A DNA stretch of 64,000 bases from Oxalobacteraceae bacterium OTU3CAMAD1 (GTDB lineage: Bacteria; Pseudomonadota; Gammaproteobacteria; Burkholderiales; Burkholderiaceae_D). Positions 8,656 to 18,396 of this stretch are shown here, in pieces (positions within the stretch are counted from its first letter, which is position 1; every line of letters starts with the position of its first letter). The position numbers and the translations under genes are program-made. The notes under the pieces are model-generated. The model was not told the DNA's origin. It did not search any database and saw only the letters and a list, made by a program, of their open reading frames with translations. The stretch lies in NCBI GenBank assembly GCA_024123915.1, contig CP099650.1:6882001-6946000 (forward strand). Reading direction: 5' to 3'.

Positions 8656-9516
8656 TCAGCCGGCAGGCGGCAGCCGCATCCAATCGAGGATGTCGGCGAA
8701 GATTTGCTCGCGATTGAGCTCGTTGAAGTTCTCGTGATAATTTTGCGGATGGCGCTGATACGTCAACAGCGCCGCCGGCACCGACTTAAGCATCGCTTCG
8801 GCCGCGTCGGCGTCGGCCAGCTTATCGTCCCCCGCCACGACGGCAAACAAGCGATGGTTCCACGCCGGCAGCCGCGCCGCCAGCCCCCGCTGGGCCGCCG
8901 TCAGCGCGTTGCCGAAGCGGACCGTGATCTCGGTGGCGCGCACCCCGTCGCGCTCGTCGGCGTGATGGCGCGCGGTGATGGCGCCGTCGTGCGTGAGCAC
9001 GTCCGTCAACGGCGCCAGCGGCACCTTCATGCGCGGCGCCAGCACCCCCAGCACGCCTGCCAGCGCCAGCAGCAGCGGCGACACCTTGATCGCGTTGACA
9101 TAGTACGGCGACGAAAAAATGAAACCCTCGATGGCGGCGTCGCCGGCGAAACCGCCCAGTCCCAGATGGGTGGCGATCAGCGCGCCCATCGAGTGGCCCA
9201 TCACGAAGATCGGCACGCCGGGATACTCGCGCTTGACCCATTGCAGGAACAGCACGCTGTCGTCGAGGAACACGTGGAAGCCGGGGATATCGACCCGGCG
9301 CGCGTCCTGGTGCCCGCACAGGTCGTAGGCGACGGTGGCGACGCCGTGCTGGCGGAAGAACAGCGCCGGGGTGACGTAGTCGCCGCCATGCGCCATGCCG
9401 CCGTGGATGGCGAGCAGCACGGCGCGAGGCGGCGCCGCCGCCGGCTCCCAGATGTGAATGCGCCGCTCGGCCTGCCCGCAACGAAAACCGGCAAGCCGCG
9501 TTTCGGCGAAGCGCAT
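8656..9516 (-). CDS. alpha/beta hydrolase, monoacylglycerol-lipase-like
   Basis: A 286-residue hydrolase starting at MRFAETRLAGF. It has an oxyanion segment AIHGGMAHGGD, the nucleophile elbow GHSMGA, an Asp in VVAGDDKLAD and a late His in NYHENFNE, the order of the serine hydrolase 'lysophospholipase' family. The start codon overlaps the stop of the upstream DUF4279-like gene (TGATG), so the two are translationally coupled. No signal peptide is seen and the product is probably cytoplasmic. The longer upstream reading in this frame is antisense to that neighbour and was rejected. Confidence 0.82.
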   Translation of the reverse strand: MRFAETRLAGFRCGQAERRIHIWEPAAAPPRAVLLAIHGGMAHGGDYVTPALFFRQHGVATVAYDLCGHQDARRVDIPGFHVFLDDSVLFLQWVKREYPGVPIFVMGHSMGALIATHLGLGGFAGDAAIEGFIFSSPYYVNAIKVSPLLLALAGVLGVLAPRMKVPLAPLTDVLTHDGAITARHHADERDGVRATEITVRFGNALTAAQRGLAARLPAWNHRLFAVVAGDDKLADADAAEAMLKSVPAALLTYQRHPQNYHENFNELNREQIFADILDWMRLPPAG

Positions 9517-9887
9517 CAGGCGATGATGCTGAGCGTGATGCCCATTTCGACCAGCAAGGTCAAATCGGCCAGGGTGAAGTCCAGGCTGGGCGTCGCCGCG
9601 CCACGCTCGGTGGTGAAGGAGATGCGCAGTTCGGCGGCGACATCCGAGCGTTCGAAGTGGATGCCGCGCGCCTGGCATTCGGCCAGGTAGTGGCGGATCT
9701 GCTTGAGCAGCTCGTCCGGGTTCTCGTCCGTGCCGATGCCGACATAGAAACCGGAATCGATGCGCACCCGGCCGTCGGGCTTGACGTCGCCCTTCTGCCA
9801 GTCGCTATCCGGTTCGGTTGGCAAGCCGTCGCGGACGTCTGCCAGTCCGGCGTCGTCGCCGTGCACCTTCATTGTTGCGATGTTCAT
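9516..9887 (-). CDS. small DUF4279-like protein
   Basis: About 123 residues from the ATG at 9887, chosen because AAGG lies seven bases upstream; a GTG at 9908 would add seven residues. The pattern LPTEPDSDWQKGD, a serine-led beta strand (IDSGFYVGIG), a helix DELLKQIRHYLAE and a closing LTLLVEMGITLSI resembles DUF4279, a small alpha/beta domain of unknown role found alone in many bacteria and sometimes in immunity proteins. No toxin partner is adjacent; the only coupled gene is the hydrolase downstream. The family match is by pattern only. Confidence 0.55.
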   Translation of the reverse strand: MNIATMKVHGDDAGLADVRDGLPTEPDSDWQKGDVKPDGRVRIDSGFYVGIGTDENPDELLKQIRHYLAECQARGIHFERSDVAAELRISFTTERGAATPSLDFTLADLTLLVEMGITLSIIA

Positions 9888-10005
9888 GGATCTGCCTTGT
9901 TTGTCCACGGTCTAAATGCCGTCTCAAAAGGTTACACCATAGAAATATCAAAGTCTAGCAATATGGCCGATTCGACAATCCATCAGCGCCAGACCAAATG
10001 ATAGA

Positions 10006-10674
10006 TCAGGCGATTCCGTAGCGTTCGCGATACGCCGCCACGGCGTCTTTATGCTGCAGCAACTGCGGATCGGCGCCCTTGCCGTTCAAATAGGCGAACA
10101 AATCGTCCAGGTTGCCGATCGAAATGACCGGGATATTGTAGAGTTTGGACACTTCCTGCACCGCCGAGTTCGGCGACATGACGCCGTCGGCGTTGGCCGA
10201 GCGCTCCATGCGGTCCAGCGCGATCAGCACGGCGCATGGCTCGGCGCCGGCGGCGCGTATCATGTCCACCGATTCGCGCACCGAGGTGCCGGCCGAGATC
10301 ACGTCGTCGATGATGACGACCTTGCCTTGCAGCTTGGCGCCGACCAGCGAGCCGCCCTCGCCGTGGGCCTTGGCTTCCTTGCGGTTGAAGGCGAACGAGG
10401 TGTTGCGGCCCTTGCCGGCCAGCGCCACCGCCGTGGCCGACGCCAGGGTGATGCCCTTGTAGGCCGGGCCGAACAGCATGTCGAACTCGACGCCCGAATC
10501 GAGCAGGGTCTGGGCGTAGAACTGGGCCAGCTGGGCCAGAGTCGCGCCGTCGTGGAACAGGCCGGCGTTGAAGAAGTACGGCGACTGGCGCCCGGCCTTG
10601 GTGGTGAACTCGCCGAAGCGCAGCACACCGGTGTCGACCGAAAACTCGATAAATTGCTGACGTAAATTGTTCAT
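10006..10674 (-). CDS. pyrE: orotate phosphoribosyltransferase
   Basis: This 222-residue enzyme joins orotate to PRPP to give orotidine monophosphate in pyrimidine synthesis. The PRPP-binding motif VVIIDDVISAGTS is clear, the flexible-loop lysines lie in FNRKEAKAHGEGG, and the N-terminal FTTKAGRQSPYFFNAG is diagnostic of PyrE. Length is normal. It is a monocistron on this strand, divergent from xth with a 98-base spacer. No attenuator was recognised. Confidence 0.96.
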   Translation of the reverse strand: MNNLRQQFIEFSVDTGVLRFGEFTTKAGRQSPYFFNAGLFHDGATLAQLAQFYAQTLLDSGVEFDMLFGPAYKGITLASATAVALAGKGRNTSFAFNRKEAKAHGEGGSLVGAKLQGKVVIIDDVISAGTSVRESVDMIRAAGAEPCAVLIALDRMERSANADGVMSPNSAVQEVSKLYNIPVISIGNLDDLFAYLNGKGADPQLLQHKDAVAAYRERYGIA

Positions 10675-10772
10675 GCTGCCTCATTTCTTTAAAGTGGCCG
10701 TATTTTAACGCTACACTAACGCATTCCAAAATTCTGTCTCATTTTTAAGCACTCTTTTTTAAGCACCTCTCC

Positions 10773-11546
10773 ATGCCAAAAATCATTTCCGCCAACCTGA
10801 ACGGCATCCGTTCGGCATCCTCCAAGGGCTTTTTCAAGTGGATGGCCACGCAGGACGCCGACTTCATCTGCGTACAAGAACTCAAGGCGCAGGCGCCGGA
10901 CATGACGCCCGAGTTCCTGAACCCGGGCGGCTACCACGGCCACTTCCACTATGCCGAGAAAAAAGGCTACTCCGGCACCGGCGTCTACAGCAAAATCGAA
11001 CCGGACCGCGTGGTCATCGGCTTCGGCGCGCCGGAATTCGACGCCGAGGGCCGCTATGTCCGTTGTGATTTCGGCAATCTTAGCGTGATTTCGGTGTATT
11101 GCCCGTCGGGATCGTCGGGCCCGGAGCGGCAGGAGGCCAAGTTCCGTTTCATGGCGCTGTTCCTGCCGCACCTGCAGCAATTGCATGCCGAGGGCCGCGA
11201 AGTGGTCATCTGCGGCGACTGGAACATCGCGCATAAAGAGATCGATTTGAAGAACTGGAAGGGCAACAAGAAGAATTCCGGCTTCCTGCCGGAGGAACGC
11301 GAATGGATGACGCGGGTGTTCGACGAGGTGGGTTTTGTCGACGTGCACCGAGGCCTCGACCCGCGCGAGGAGCAGTACACGTGGTGGAGCAACCGTGGGC
11401 AGGCGTATGCGAAGAACGTCGGCTGGCGCATCGACTACCATGTCGCGACCCCGGGCATCGCCGCCAAGGCCACCACGGTGGCGGTCTACAAGGAAGAAAA
11501 GTTCTCGGACCACGCGCCGTTGATCATCGAGTACGCGCACGACTGA
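10773..11546 (+). CDS. xth: exodeoxyribonuclease III
   Basis: A 257-residue AP endonuclease/3'-5' exonuclease of base-excision repair. The family motifs appear in order: ISANLNGIRSA, VQELKAQ (metal-binding Glu), GTGVYSKI, CGDWNIAHKEIDL, GWRIDYHVATP and FSDHAPLIIEY (catalytic Asp-His). Length matches XthA of betaproteobacteria. The gene is followed by a hairpin repeat that separates it from the convergent pseudouridine synthase gene. Confidence 0.95.
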   Translation: MPKIISANLNGIRSASSKGFFKWMATQDADFICVQELKAQAPDMTPEFLNPGGYHGHFHYAEKKGYSGTGVYSKIEPDRVVIGFGAPEFDAEGRYVRCDFGNLSVISVYCPSGSSGPERQEAKFRFMALFLPHLQQLHAEGREVVICGDWNIAHKEIDLKNWKGNKKNSGFLPEEREWMTRVFDEVGFVDVHRGLDPREEQYTWWSNRGQAYAKNVGWRIDYHVATPGIAAKATTVAVYKEEKFSDHAPLIIEYAHD

Positions 11547-11597
11547 GCGCTGCGACGTCGAAAACACCTCGGAGGCACCTCGGAAATACCCCGGAAA

Positions 11598-11694
11598 CAC
11601 GTAGGGCGGATTAGGCGGAACGCCGTAATCGGCCATGCATGCGCCAACGTAACGCATGCATGGCCGATTACGCTTCGCTAATCCGCCCTACGTG
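11598..11694. repeat. hairpin repeat element, family 1 copy A
   Basis: A 97-bp near-palindrome with ends CACGTAGGGCGGATTA and TAATCCGCCCTACGTG. The left arm carries GGCGGAACGCC and the right arm the shorter GCGAAGC (as read on the complementary strand), each a small hairpin in itself. It lies between the convergent xth and pseudouridine synthase genes and could end transcripts from both sides. Four more copies are at 25101, 26731, 32622 and 37964. No transposase gene is inside, so it is MITE- or REP-like. Confidence 0.85.
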
Positions 11695-11725
11695 ATTGAC
11701 GGGTGATCAACCACCGACTAAACAA

Positions 11726-12613
11726 TCACAAGCTGCGGCGGCTGCTGAACTCGCGCCAGTCGTTTGTCAGCGGGTCCAGGAACGAGATGCGGCGCGCCAG
11801 CAGTTTCAACGGCTGCGACACGTCGTCCGCCTTGCACGGCAGCGCCACCGGATAAAACGCGTCGTTGATGATCGGGATGCCGAGCGATGACAGATGCAAG
11901 CGCAACTGGTGCTTGCGGCCCGTGTGCGGAAACAGCCGGTACAAGGTGCAATCGGCGCGGTGCTCGATCACCTCGATGATGGTCTCGGAATTGGGCTCGC
12001 CCTCCTCCTCCTTCATGATGAAGAACTTGTCGCCGTCGACCATCCGGCTGCGGTACGTGAACGGATACTCGACACCCTTCAACGTCGGCGCCAACGCCTC
12101 GTATTCCTTCTCGATCACCCGCTTCTGGAACATCGATTGATACGCGCCACGGCTCTCCTGCTTGCGCGAGAAGATTACCACGCCGGCCGTCTCGCGGTCG
12201 AGCCGGTGGATCGGCGTCAGCGCTTGCTCGCCCAGCGTCTTCTTCAGCCGCACCAGCAAGGTCTCGTGCAGGAAGCGCCCGCCCGGCGTCATCGGCAGGA
12301 AATGCGGCTTGTCGACCACCACCAGATGCTCGTCCATGAAGAGGATCTCTTCGGCGAACGGTATCGGCGTCTCCGCCTCCAGCTCCCGGTAGTAAAAGAT
12401 GCGCATGCCACGCTTGAAGGGGCTGTGCGGCGCCAGCGGCTTGCCGTCGCCGTCGACGACCTCGTCGCGCGCCATGCGCTCGTACCAGGTCGACGCCTCG
12501 ACGTCGGGAAAGCGCGCCACCAGAAAGGTGATCAGGTCCGGCCACTGTCCTTCCGGCAGCCACAGATAGCTGGGCGCGACCCCGTCGCGCATCGGCAACG
12601 GTGGCCGCGACAT
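11726..12613 (-). CDS. RluA-family RNA pseudouridine synthase
   Basis: A 295-residue enzyme starting MSRPPLPMRDG. The catalytic Asp is in HRLDRETAGVVIFSRK and the second family motif is HTGRKHQLRLHLSSLG, so it isomerises uridine in rRNA or tRNA. The N-terminal 80 residues look like a divergent S4-type RNA-binding region. The start overlaps the stop of the M48 protease gene (TGATG), placing it last in the block that begins with metX. Which RNA site it modifies cannot be told; the frame is open further upstream but without a ribosome-binding site. Confidence 0.88.
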   Translation of the reverse strand: MSRPPLPMRDGVAPSYLWLPEGQWPDLITFLVARFPDVEASTWYERMARDEVVDGDGKPLAPHSPFKRGMRIFYYRELEAETPIPFAEEILFMDEHLVVVDKPHFLPMTPGGRFLHETLLVRLKKTLGEQALTPIHRLDRETAGVVIFSRKQESRGAYQSMFQKRVIEKEYEALAPTLKGVEYPFTYRSRMVDGDKFFIMKEEEGEPNSETIIEVIEHRADCTLYRLFPHTGRKHQLRLHLSSLGIPIINDAFYPVALPCKADDVSQPLKLLARRISFLDPLTNDWREFSSRRSL

Positions 12614-13494
12614 CAGGACTTCGGCAGCGCCAGCGAGTGGTACTTGGGCAGGTTGTTCGGGTCCAGCCCCTTGGCGCGGGCGTACACCGGCAGCACCAGC
12701 GGCATGTTCTTGTTCATGTTGGCGATGCGGTCCTTGCCGGTCGGGTGGGTCGACAGGAAGCTGATCGGCTGGCTCTTGTTGATCGCGCCCATCTTCTGCC
12801 ACAACGCCACGCCGGCGCGCGGATCGAAGCCGGCGCGCGCGGCCAGGTCGATGCCAACCAGATCGGCCTCGGTTTCATCGCCGCGCGAGAACGTCAACGC
12901 AGCGCCCTGGGAGACCATGCCGGCCGCCGCGTCGCCCAGACGCGGATCCACGCCGAAATAGGCCGAGCCGATGGCGCCGAGTATGCGCGAGCCGACCTGC
13001 GTGACGGTGTTCTTGCCGGCCTGCTCGCGCGCGTGTTCGCGCAGCGCGTGGGCGATCTCGTGCCCCATCACCGCCGCCACTTCATCGTCGGTCAGATTCA
13101 GCTTGGTCAGGATGCCGTTGTAGAAGGCGATGCGTCCGCCCGGCATGCAGAAGGCGTTGACGGTGTCCGACTTGAGCAGGTTGACTTCCCACTTCCATTG
13201 CGCCGCGTCCGGATTCCAGCGCGTGGTGAAGGGAATCAGGCGCTTGGCGATGGCGCGCAAGCGTATCAGCTGCGGATTGTTGTCGCTGGCGACGGCATCC
13301 TTGTCGTGCGCCTGCTTCAGCATCTGATCGTACTGAAGCTTGGACTGTTGGTCGAACTGCGCGGAATCGCCGCCAATCCCGCGCATGCGCGAGAGTTTTT
13401 CGACCGGAATGCCGTCGTTTTGCGCGTAGACCGGCAAGGCGCCCATCACACAGACCAGCGCCATGGCGGCGCTCTTCAATTTAAGCTTTTTCAT
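12613..13494 (-). CDS. secreted M48-family metalloprotease
   Basis: A 293-residue protein with a signal peptide (MKKLKLKSAAMALVCVMGA, cleaved near VYA). The zinc-binding HEIAH is in VMGHEIAHALREHARE, and the third ligand Glu is probably in SRGDETEADLVGID. This is the LoiP/YggG-like group of periplasmic proteases. ATG at 13494 was preferred to the GTG at 13500 for the signal peptide start. The gene begins inside the last codons of the upstream transporter gene (14-base overlap), so the two are co-transcribed. Confidence 0.9.
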   Translation of the reverse strand: MKKLKLKSAAMALVCVMGALPVYAQNDGIPVEKLSRMRGIGGDSAQFDQQSKLQYDQMLKQAHDKDAVASDNNPQLIRLRAIAKRLIPFTTRWNPDAAQWKWEVNLLKSDTVNAFCMPGGRIAFYNGILTKLNLTDDEVAAVMGHEIAHALREHAREQAGKNTVTQVGSRILGAIGSAYFGVDPRLGDAAAGMVSQGAALTFSRGDETEADLVGIDLAARAGFDPRAGVALWQKMGAINKSQPISFLSTHPTGKDRIANMNKNMPLVLPVYARAKGLDPNNLPKYHSLALPKS

Positions 13495-14737
13495 TTGCAC
13501 TATTCCAAGGAGCGATTTTCGGCAGCATCATCATCGCCGGGAAGGCGAGGATGAAACACACGATAAAGAACCAGAACCAACCCGTTTCGGCAACAATATA
13601 ACCCACGGAGGAATTAATGAATGTGCGCGGGACCGCAGCCAGACTGGAAAACAACGCGTACTGGGTGGCAGTATAGCGGGGATCGGTCGCCCTTGACATA
13701 AATGCCACCAGCGCCGCCGATCCCAACCCCAGGCTGGCGAACGCCTCGAACCCGAACACGGCGCTCAATAGCACCGGGTCCGGCCCCACGTTGGCCAGCC
13801 AGGCGAAGCCCAGAATCGCGATCGCCTGCAGCACCCCGAACACCCACAGCGCGCGGTTGATGCCCAGTTTGATCATCCAGATGCCGCCGACGGCGCCGCC
13901 GGCCAGGCTGGCCCACCAGCCGGTGGCGTTGGCCGCGAGGCCGATCTGCTTGGTGGTGAAGCCGACATCGAGGAAGAACTTGGTCGACAACGCGGTCGCC
14001 ATGCTGTCGCCGATCTTGTACAGCAGGACGAACATAATGATGATGACCGCCTGCTTCAAGCCGTCGCGCAGGATGAATTCGCGGAACGGCAGCACCACCG
14101 CCTCCTGCAGGTTCTTGGGCGGCGCGCCGTAGACGGCCGGCTCCTTCGCCAGCAAGGTGCAGACGAAGCCCGGCAGCATGAACGCGGCGACGATCCAGAA
14201 CACCGCCTGCCACGACATCGTATCGGCCAGCACCAGCCCCAGCGCGCTGGGGATCAGGCTGGCCGCCTTGTAGGCGTTGACGATGATGGCCGCGCCCAGG
14301 CCCTGCTCGTCCTCGGCCAGGATCTCGCGCCGGTAGGCGTCGACCACCACGTCCTGGCTGGCCGACAGGAAGGCGATGACGCCGACGAAGACGGCGATCA
14401 GGGTCAGCTCGAGCTTGGGGTCGAGCATGCCCAACCCGCCGATGACCAGGAACAGGCCGATCTGCGTGACCGCCATCCAGCCGCGCCGCCGGCCCAGCGG
14501 GCCGATGGTGTAGCGGTCCATAAACGGCGCCCACAGGAACTTGAAGGTGTACGGGAACGTCACCAGCGCGAACAGGCCGAGCGCCTTCACATCCAGTCCG
14601 GACTTGGCCAGCCACGCCTGCATCAGGTAGATCAGCGTGTACAGCGGCAGCCCGGAGCTGAAGCCCAGGAACAGAATGGATACCGTGCGGCCGTTCAGAT
14701 ACGACAGCCAGTGTCGCTTCTGCTCCTGGGCGGCCAT
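13481..14737 (-). CDS. AmpG-like MFS transporter (muropeptide permease family)
   Basis: About 418 residues from [16 protein letters not shown]. Twelve or more hydrophobic segments are visible, with the AmpG hallmarks FLGFSSGLPLYTLIY near the N-terminus and QDVVVDAYRREIL in the middle. AmpG carries GlcNAc-anhydro-muropeptides into the cytoplasm for cell-wall recycling. It overlaps metW by one base (TGATG) and the M48 protease gene by 14, inside a five-gene block. The long in-frame reading upstream is antisense of metW and was dropped. Confidence 0.87.
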   Translation of the reverse strand: MAAQEQKRHWLSYLNGRTVSILFLGFSSGLPLYTLIYLMQAWLAKSGLDVKALGLFALVTFPYTFKFLWAPFMDRYTIGPLGRRRGWMAVTQIGLFLVIGGLGMLDPKLELTLIAVFVGVIAFLSASQDVVVDAYRREILAEDEQGLGAAIIVNAYKAASLIPSALGLVLADTMSWQAVFWIVAAFMLPGFVCTLLAKEPAVYGAPPKNLQEAVVLPFREFILRDGLKQAVIIIMFVLLYKIGDSMATALSTKFFLDVGFTTKQIGLAANATGWWASLAGGAVGGIWMIKLGINRALWVFGVLQAIAILGFAWLANVGPDPVLLSAVFGFEAFASLGLGSAALVAFMSRATDPRYTATQYALFSSLAAVPRTFINSSVGYIVAETGWFWFFIVCFILAFPAMMMLPKIAPWNSANEKA

Positions 14738-15360
14738 CAGTGTGCTGCCTTCGAGTCGACTTTTTTCCGCAGGCGGAACACCGCCAGGTCGCCACGCAGG
14801 TTGGGCAGGAACGACACGCGCCGCCCCTCGGCCAGGGCGACGTATTCGATCACTTCCAGCCCGCATTCGACGGCCAGGTCGCGGAAATCGTTGATGGTGG
14901 CGCAGCGCAGGTTGGGCGTGTCGTACCACTCGTACGGCAGCGACTCGGACACCGGCATGCGGCCCTTGAGCAGCGACACGCGGTGCGGCCAGTAGGCGAA
15001 GTTGGGGAACGAGACGATTGCCTCTTTGCCGACGCGGACGATATCGCGCAGCAGTGCTTCCACATGCTTCATCATCTGCAAGGACGACAGGCACAGCACC
15101 GTGTCGAAGGAGTTATCGCCGAACAGCGACAAACCGTTCTCCATGTCCTGCTGGATCACCTGCACGCCGCGTTTCGTGCTGTCCAATACCTTGTCGTCGG
15201 CGATCTCGATGCCGTAGCCGCTGCACTGCTTGTCGCTTTGCAGGTAGTCCATCATCACGCCGTCGCCGCAGCCGACGTCCAGCACGTGCGCGTTGTTCGG
15301 CACCCAGTGGGCGATGAAGGCCAGGTCCGGACGGGCCGTGCTTAGTTGGGTGAAGTTCAT
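14737..15360 (-). CDS. metW: methionine biosynthesis protein MetW
   Basis: A 207-residue SAM-dependent methyltransferase-fold protein starting MNFTQLST behind AGGAGCC. The SAM-binding motif VLDVGCGDG is clear, as are the MetW-type [10 protein letters not shown] and [10 protein letters not shown]. MetW is needed with MetX for homoserine acylation in many proteobacteria. Its start overlaps the metX stop by four bases (ATGA), which is the usual coupling of the pair. Confidence 0.95.
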   Translation of the reverse strand: MNFTQLSTARPDLAFIAHWVPNNAHVLDVGCGDGVMMDYLQSDKQCSGYGIEIADDKVLDSTKRGVQVIQQDMENGLSLFGDNSFDTVLCLSSLQMMKHVEALLRDIVRVGKEAIVSFPNFAYWPHRVSLLKGRMPVSESLPYEWYDTPNLRCATINDFRDLAVECGLEVIEYVALAEGRRVSFLPNLRGDLAVFRLRKKVDSKAAH

Positions 15361-16532
15361 GCTGGCTCCTTGATATCGTTCCACACCTGGTCGTAGTACG
15401 CGCGCACCAGTTTCAGGTAGCGCGGGTCCTCCAGCAGGAAGGCGTCGTGGCCGTGCGGCGCGTCGATTTCTGCGTAGGTCACCCGACGGCGGTTGCTCAC
15501 CAGCGCCTGCACGATCTCCTGGCTGCGCTCCGGCGAGAAGCGCCAGTCGGTGGTGAACGAGGCCACAAAGAACTTGGCGCGGGTGCCGGCCAGGGTCTTG
15601 GCCAGGTCGCCGCCGTGGTGGCGCGCCGGGTCGAAGTAGTCGAGCGCCTTGGTGATCAGCAGGTAGGTGTTGGCGTCGAAGTATTCGCTGAACTTGTCGC
15701 CCTGGTAGCGCAGGTACGATTCGATCTCGAAGTCGACGCCGAAGCCGAATTTGTAGTTGGCCGGATTGTCGCCCGGGACGCCGGCGATGTCGTCCACCGC
15801 CGCGCGCAGCCTGCGTCCGAATTTTTCGGCCATGTCGTCGTCGGACAGGTAGGTGATATGGCCGACCATGCGCGCCACGCGCAGGCCGTTCTTCGGCACC
15901 ACGCCGTGCTCATAGAAGTCGCCGCCATGGTAGTCCGGGTCGGACAGGATGGCCTGGCGGGCGACGTCGTTGAAAGCGATGTTCTGCGCCGACAGCTTGG
16001 CCGTCGAGGCGATCACCACGCAGTGGCGCAGCCGCTCCGGGTACATGATGGACCAGGCCAGCGCCTGCATGCCGCCCAGCGAGCCGCCCATGACGGCGGC
16101 GAACTGGGTGATGCCCAGCGCGTCGGCAAGGCGCGCCTGCGCGGAGACCCAGTCTTCCACCGTGACGACCGGGAAGGCGGCGCCGTAAGGCTTGCCGGTG
16201 GCGGGGTTGTTGTGCATCGGGCCCGTCGAGCCGAAGCACGAGCCGAGGTTGTTGATGCCGATGACGAAGAACTTGTCGGTGTCGAGCGACTTGCCGGGAC
16301 CGACCATGTTGTCCCACCAGCCCAGGCTTTTCGGTACGCCCTCGTATTCGCCGGCGACGTGGTGCGAGGCGTTGAGCGCGTGGCACACCAGCACCGCGTT
16401 CGATTTGTCGGCGTTGAGGGTGCCGTAGGTTTCGTACATCAGCATGTAGTCTTGCAGCGCGGCGCCGCTTTGCAGCGGCAGCGGCTGCGCAAAATGCATG
16501 GTTTGCGGTTTGACGTATCCCAGGGATGACAT
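15357..16532 (-). CDS. metX: homoserine O-acyltransferase MetX
   Basis: A 391-residue alpha/beta-hydrolase-fold enzyme that acylates homoserine in methionine synthesis. The nucleophile Ser is in [12 protein letters not shown], the catalytic Asp in [13 protein letters not shown] and His in [11 protein letters not shown]; the NASHHVAG and [17 protein letters not shown] segments are typical. Betaproteobacterial MetX enzymes are often succinyl- rather than acetyl-transferases; the acyl donor cannot be settled by eye. It is the first gene of the metX-metW-ampG-M48-pseudouridine synthase block. Confidence 0.95.
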   Translation of the reverse strand: MSSLGYVKPQTMHFAQPLPLQSGAALQDYMLMYETYGTLNADKSNAVLVCHALNASHHVAGEYEGVPKSLGWWDNMVGPGKSLDTDKFFVIGINNLGSCFGSTGPMHNNPATGKPYGAAFPVVTVEDWVSAQARLADALGITQFAAVMGGSLGGMQALAWSIMYPERLRHCVVIASTAKLSAQNIAFNDVARQAILSDPDYHGGDFYEHGVVPKNGLRVARMVGHITYLSDDDMAEKFGRRLRAAVDDIAGVPGDNPANYKFGFGVDFEIESYLRYQGDKFSEYFDANTYLLITKALDYFDPARHHGGDLAKTLAGTRAKFFVASFTTDWRFSPERSQEIVQALVSNRRRVTYAEIDAPHGHDAFLLEDPRYLKLVRAYYDQVWNDIKEPA

Positions 16533-16606
16533 ATTTTAATTAGAGTTTTGGGGCGGCCCCACGGGCCATGTATCAGGGCGGGACCGCGAGGATGGGTCCC
16601 ACCGAC

Positions 16607-18352
16607 TTACATCAGCTGCAATTGTTCGACCGCGTCTGCAATTGCACCTGGTTCCATCGAGCGCATGATCTTGCGGGTTTGCGGAACGATCCGCGCAAGG
16701 TCGCTATTCAGGATTTCCTGCTTGACCGACAGCAGCTGCGCCGGGTGCATCGAGAATTCGCGCAGTCCCATGCCCAGCAGCAGGCGTGTCAGTTTGACGT
16801 CGCCCGCCATTTCGCCGCACACGGCGACTTCGATCCCGGCTTTATGCCCGGCCGCAATCGTCATCGAGATCAATTGCAGCACCGCCGGATGCAGCGGATT
16901 GTAAAGGTGCGCGACCTCATAATCAACCCGGTCGATCGCCAGGGTGTACTGAATCAGGTCGTTGGTGCCGATCGACAGGAAGTTCATGCGCTTGACGAAC
17001 ATCGGCAGCGACAGCGCCGCCGCCGGGATTTCGATCATCGCGCCCACCGGCACCGTGTCGTCGAATTTGATCTTCGCCTCGCGCAGTTCGGCCTTGGCCT
17101 GGGCGATCATCGCCAGCGACTGGTCGATCTCGAACGCGTGCGCCAGCATCGGAATCAGAATTTTCACCTTGCCGAACGCCGACGCGCGCAGGATGGCGCG
17201 CAGCTGGGTGAGGAAAATCTGCGGCTCGGCCAGGCAATAGCGGATCGCCCGCAGGCCCAGCGCCGGATTGAGCGCGGTGTGCTCGGTCTGGTCGAGCGGC
17301 TTGTCGGCGCCGATGTCGAGCGTGCGGATCGTCACCGGCCGGCCCTTCATCGCCACCACGGCGCGCTTGTACTGCTCGAATTGTTCGTCCTCGGACGGGA
17401 TCTTGCTGTTGCGGCCCATGAACAGGAACTCGGAGCGGAACAGGCCCACGCCGTTGGCCCCCGCCTCCATCGCCGCCGGGCAGTCGTCGGGCAGCTCGAT
17501 GTTGGCCAGCAGCGTGATCTCGGTGCCGTCCTTGGTGATGGCCGGCGTCTTCTTGAGCTTATTGAGCTTTTTGCGGGCGCGCAGCGCGGCGCCCTGGCGC
17601 TCGCGGTACTGCTCCAGCACCAGCGCGCTGGGGTTGGCGATGACCACGCCGGCGTCGCCGTCGATGATCAGCCAGTCGTCCTGCTCGATCAGGGTGGAAG
17701 CGCCGGACATGCCGACGGCCGCCGGAATATCCAGGCTGCGCGCGACGATGGCCGTGTGCGAGTTCTGGCCGCCGACGTCGGTGACGAAGCCGATGAAGGA
17801 GCGGTCGCGGAACTGCAGCATGTCGGCCGGCGAGATGTCGTGGGCGACGATGATCATCTGCGCCTGGAATTCGTCGCCGCTGTTGGTGGTCGGCGGCAGG
17901 ATCTGCGCGGTGCCCATCAAGACCTTGAGCACGCGCTCGGCCACCTGCTGGATGTCGGCCTTGCGCTCGCGCAGGTACGGGTCCTCGATCTCGTCGAACT
18001 GCGCCGACAGCTCGTCGATCTGGGTCAGCAGCGCCCATTCGGCGTTGTAGTGGCGCGCGCGGATAATGTCGAGCGGCGCCTCCGAGATCATCGGGTCCGA
18101 CAGGATCAGCGCGTGGACGTCGATGAAGGCGCCCAACTCGGTCGGCGCGTCCTTGGGCAGCTCGTTCCACAGCGTTTGCAGTTCCTTGTGCACCTGGGCC
18201 AGCGCCTGCTGCAACCGCACCACTTCCGCTTCCAGATGCTCTTCGGCCACCAGGTAATGCTTGACGTCGAGCGCCGCCGGCGCCAGCTTGTGCGCGCGGC
18301 CGATGGCGATGCCGCGGGAGACGGGAATGCCGTGCAGTGTGAAAGAAGCCAT
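16607..18352 (-). CDS. ptsI: PTS enzyme I
   Basis: A 581-residue phosphoenolpyruvate-protein phosphotransferase starting MASFTLHGIPVSRGIAIG. The phosphorylated His lies in GGQNSHTAIVARSLDIPA, and the PEP-binding barrel shows GLFRSEFLFMGR, DIGADKPL and the Cys active site in VAVCGEMAGD. It passes phosphate from PEP to HPr. With HPr and a lone EIIA just upstream and no EIIB/EIIC genes, this looks like a regulatory PTS and not a sugar importer. The frame is open upstream but lacks a better start. Confidence 0.96.
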   Translation of the reverse strand: MASFTLHGIPVSRGIAIGRAHKLAPAALDVKHYLVAEEHLEAEVVRLQQALAQVHKELQTLWNELPKDAPTELGAFIDVHALILSDPMISEAPLDIIRARHYNAEWALLTQIDELSAQFDEIEDPYLRERKADIQQVAERVLKVLMGTAQILPPTTNSGDEFQAQMIIVAHDISPADMLQFRDRSFIGFVTDVGGQNSHTAIVARSLDIPAAVGMSGASTLIEQDDWLIIDGDAGVVIANPSALVLEQYRERQGAALRARKKLNKLKKTPAITKDGTEITLLANIELPDDCPAAMEAGANGVGLFRSEFLFMGRNSKIPSEDEQFEQYKRAVVAMKGRPVTIRTLDIGADKPLDQTEHTALNPALGLRAIRYCLAEPQIFLTQLRAILRASAFGKVKILIPMLAHAFEIDQSLAMIAQAKAELREAKIKFDDTVPVGAMIEIPAAALSLPMFVKRMNFLSIGTNDLIQYTLAIDRVDYEVAHLYNPLHPAVLQLISMTIAAGHKAGIEVAVCGEMAGDVKLTRLLLGMGLREFSMHPAQLLSVKQEILNSDLARIVPQTRKIMRSMEPGAIADAVEQLQLM

Positions 18353-18396
18353 GGGTGGACCAGTGAAAATGCGGGAACGGCTACGATCCGAGGGCA

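Noticed and set aside
9516..9887. DUF4279-like protein as an immunity protein of a toxin pair
   Set aside because: No toxin-like gene is adjacent; the only linked gene encodes an ordinary hydrolase.
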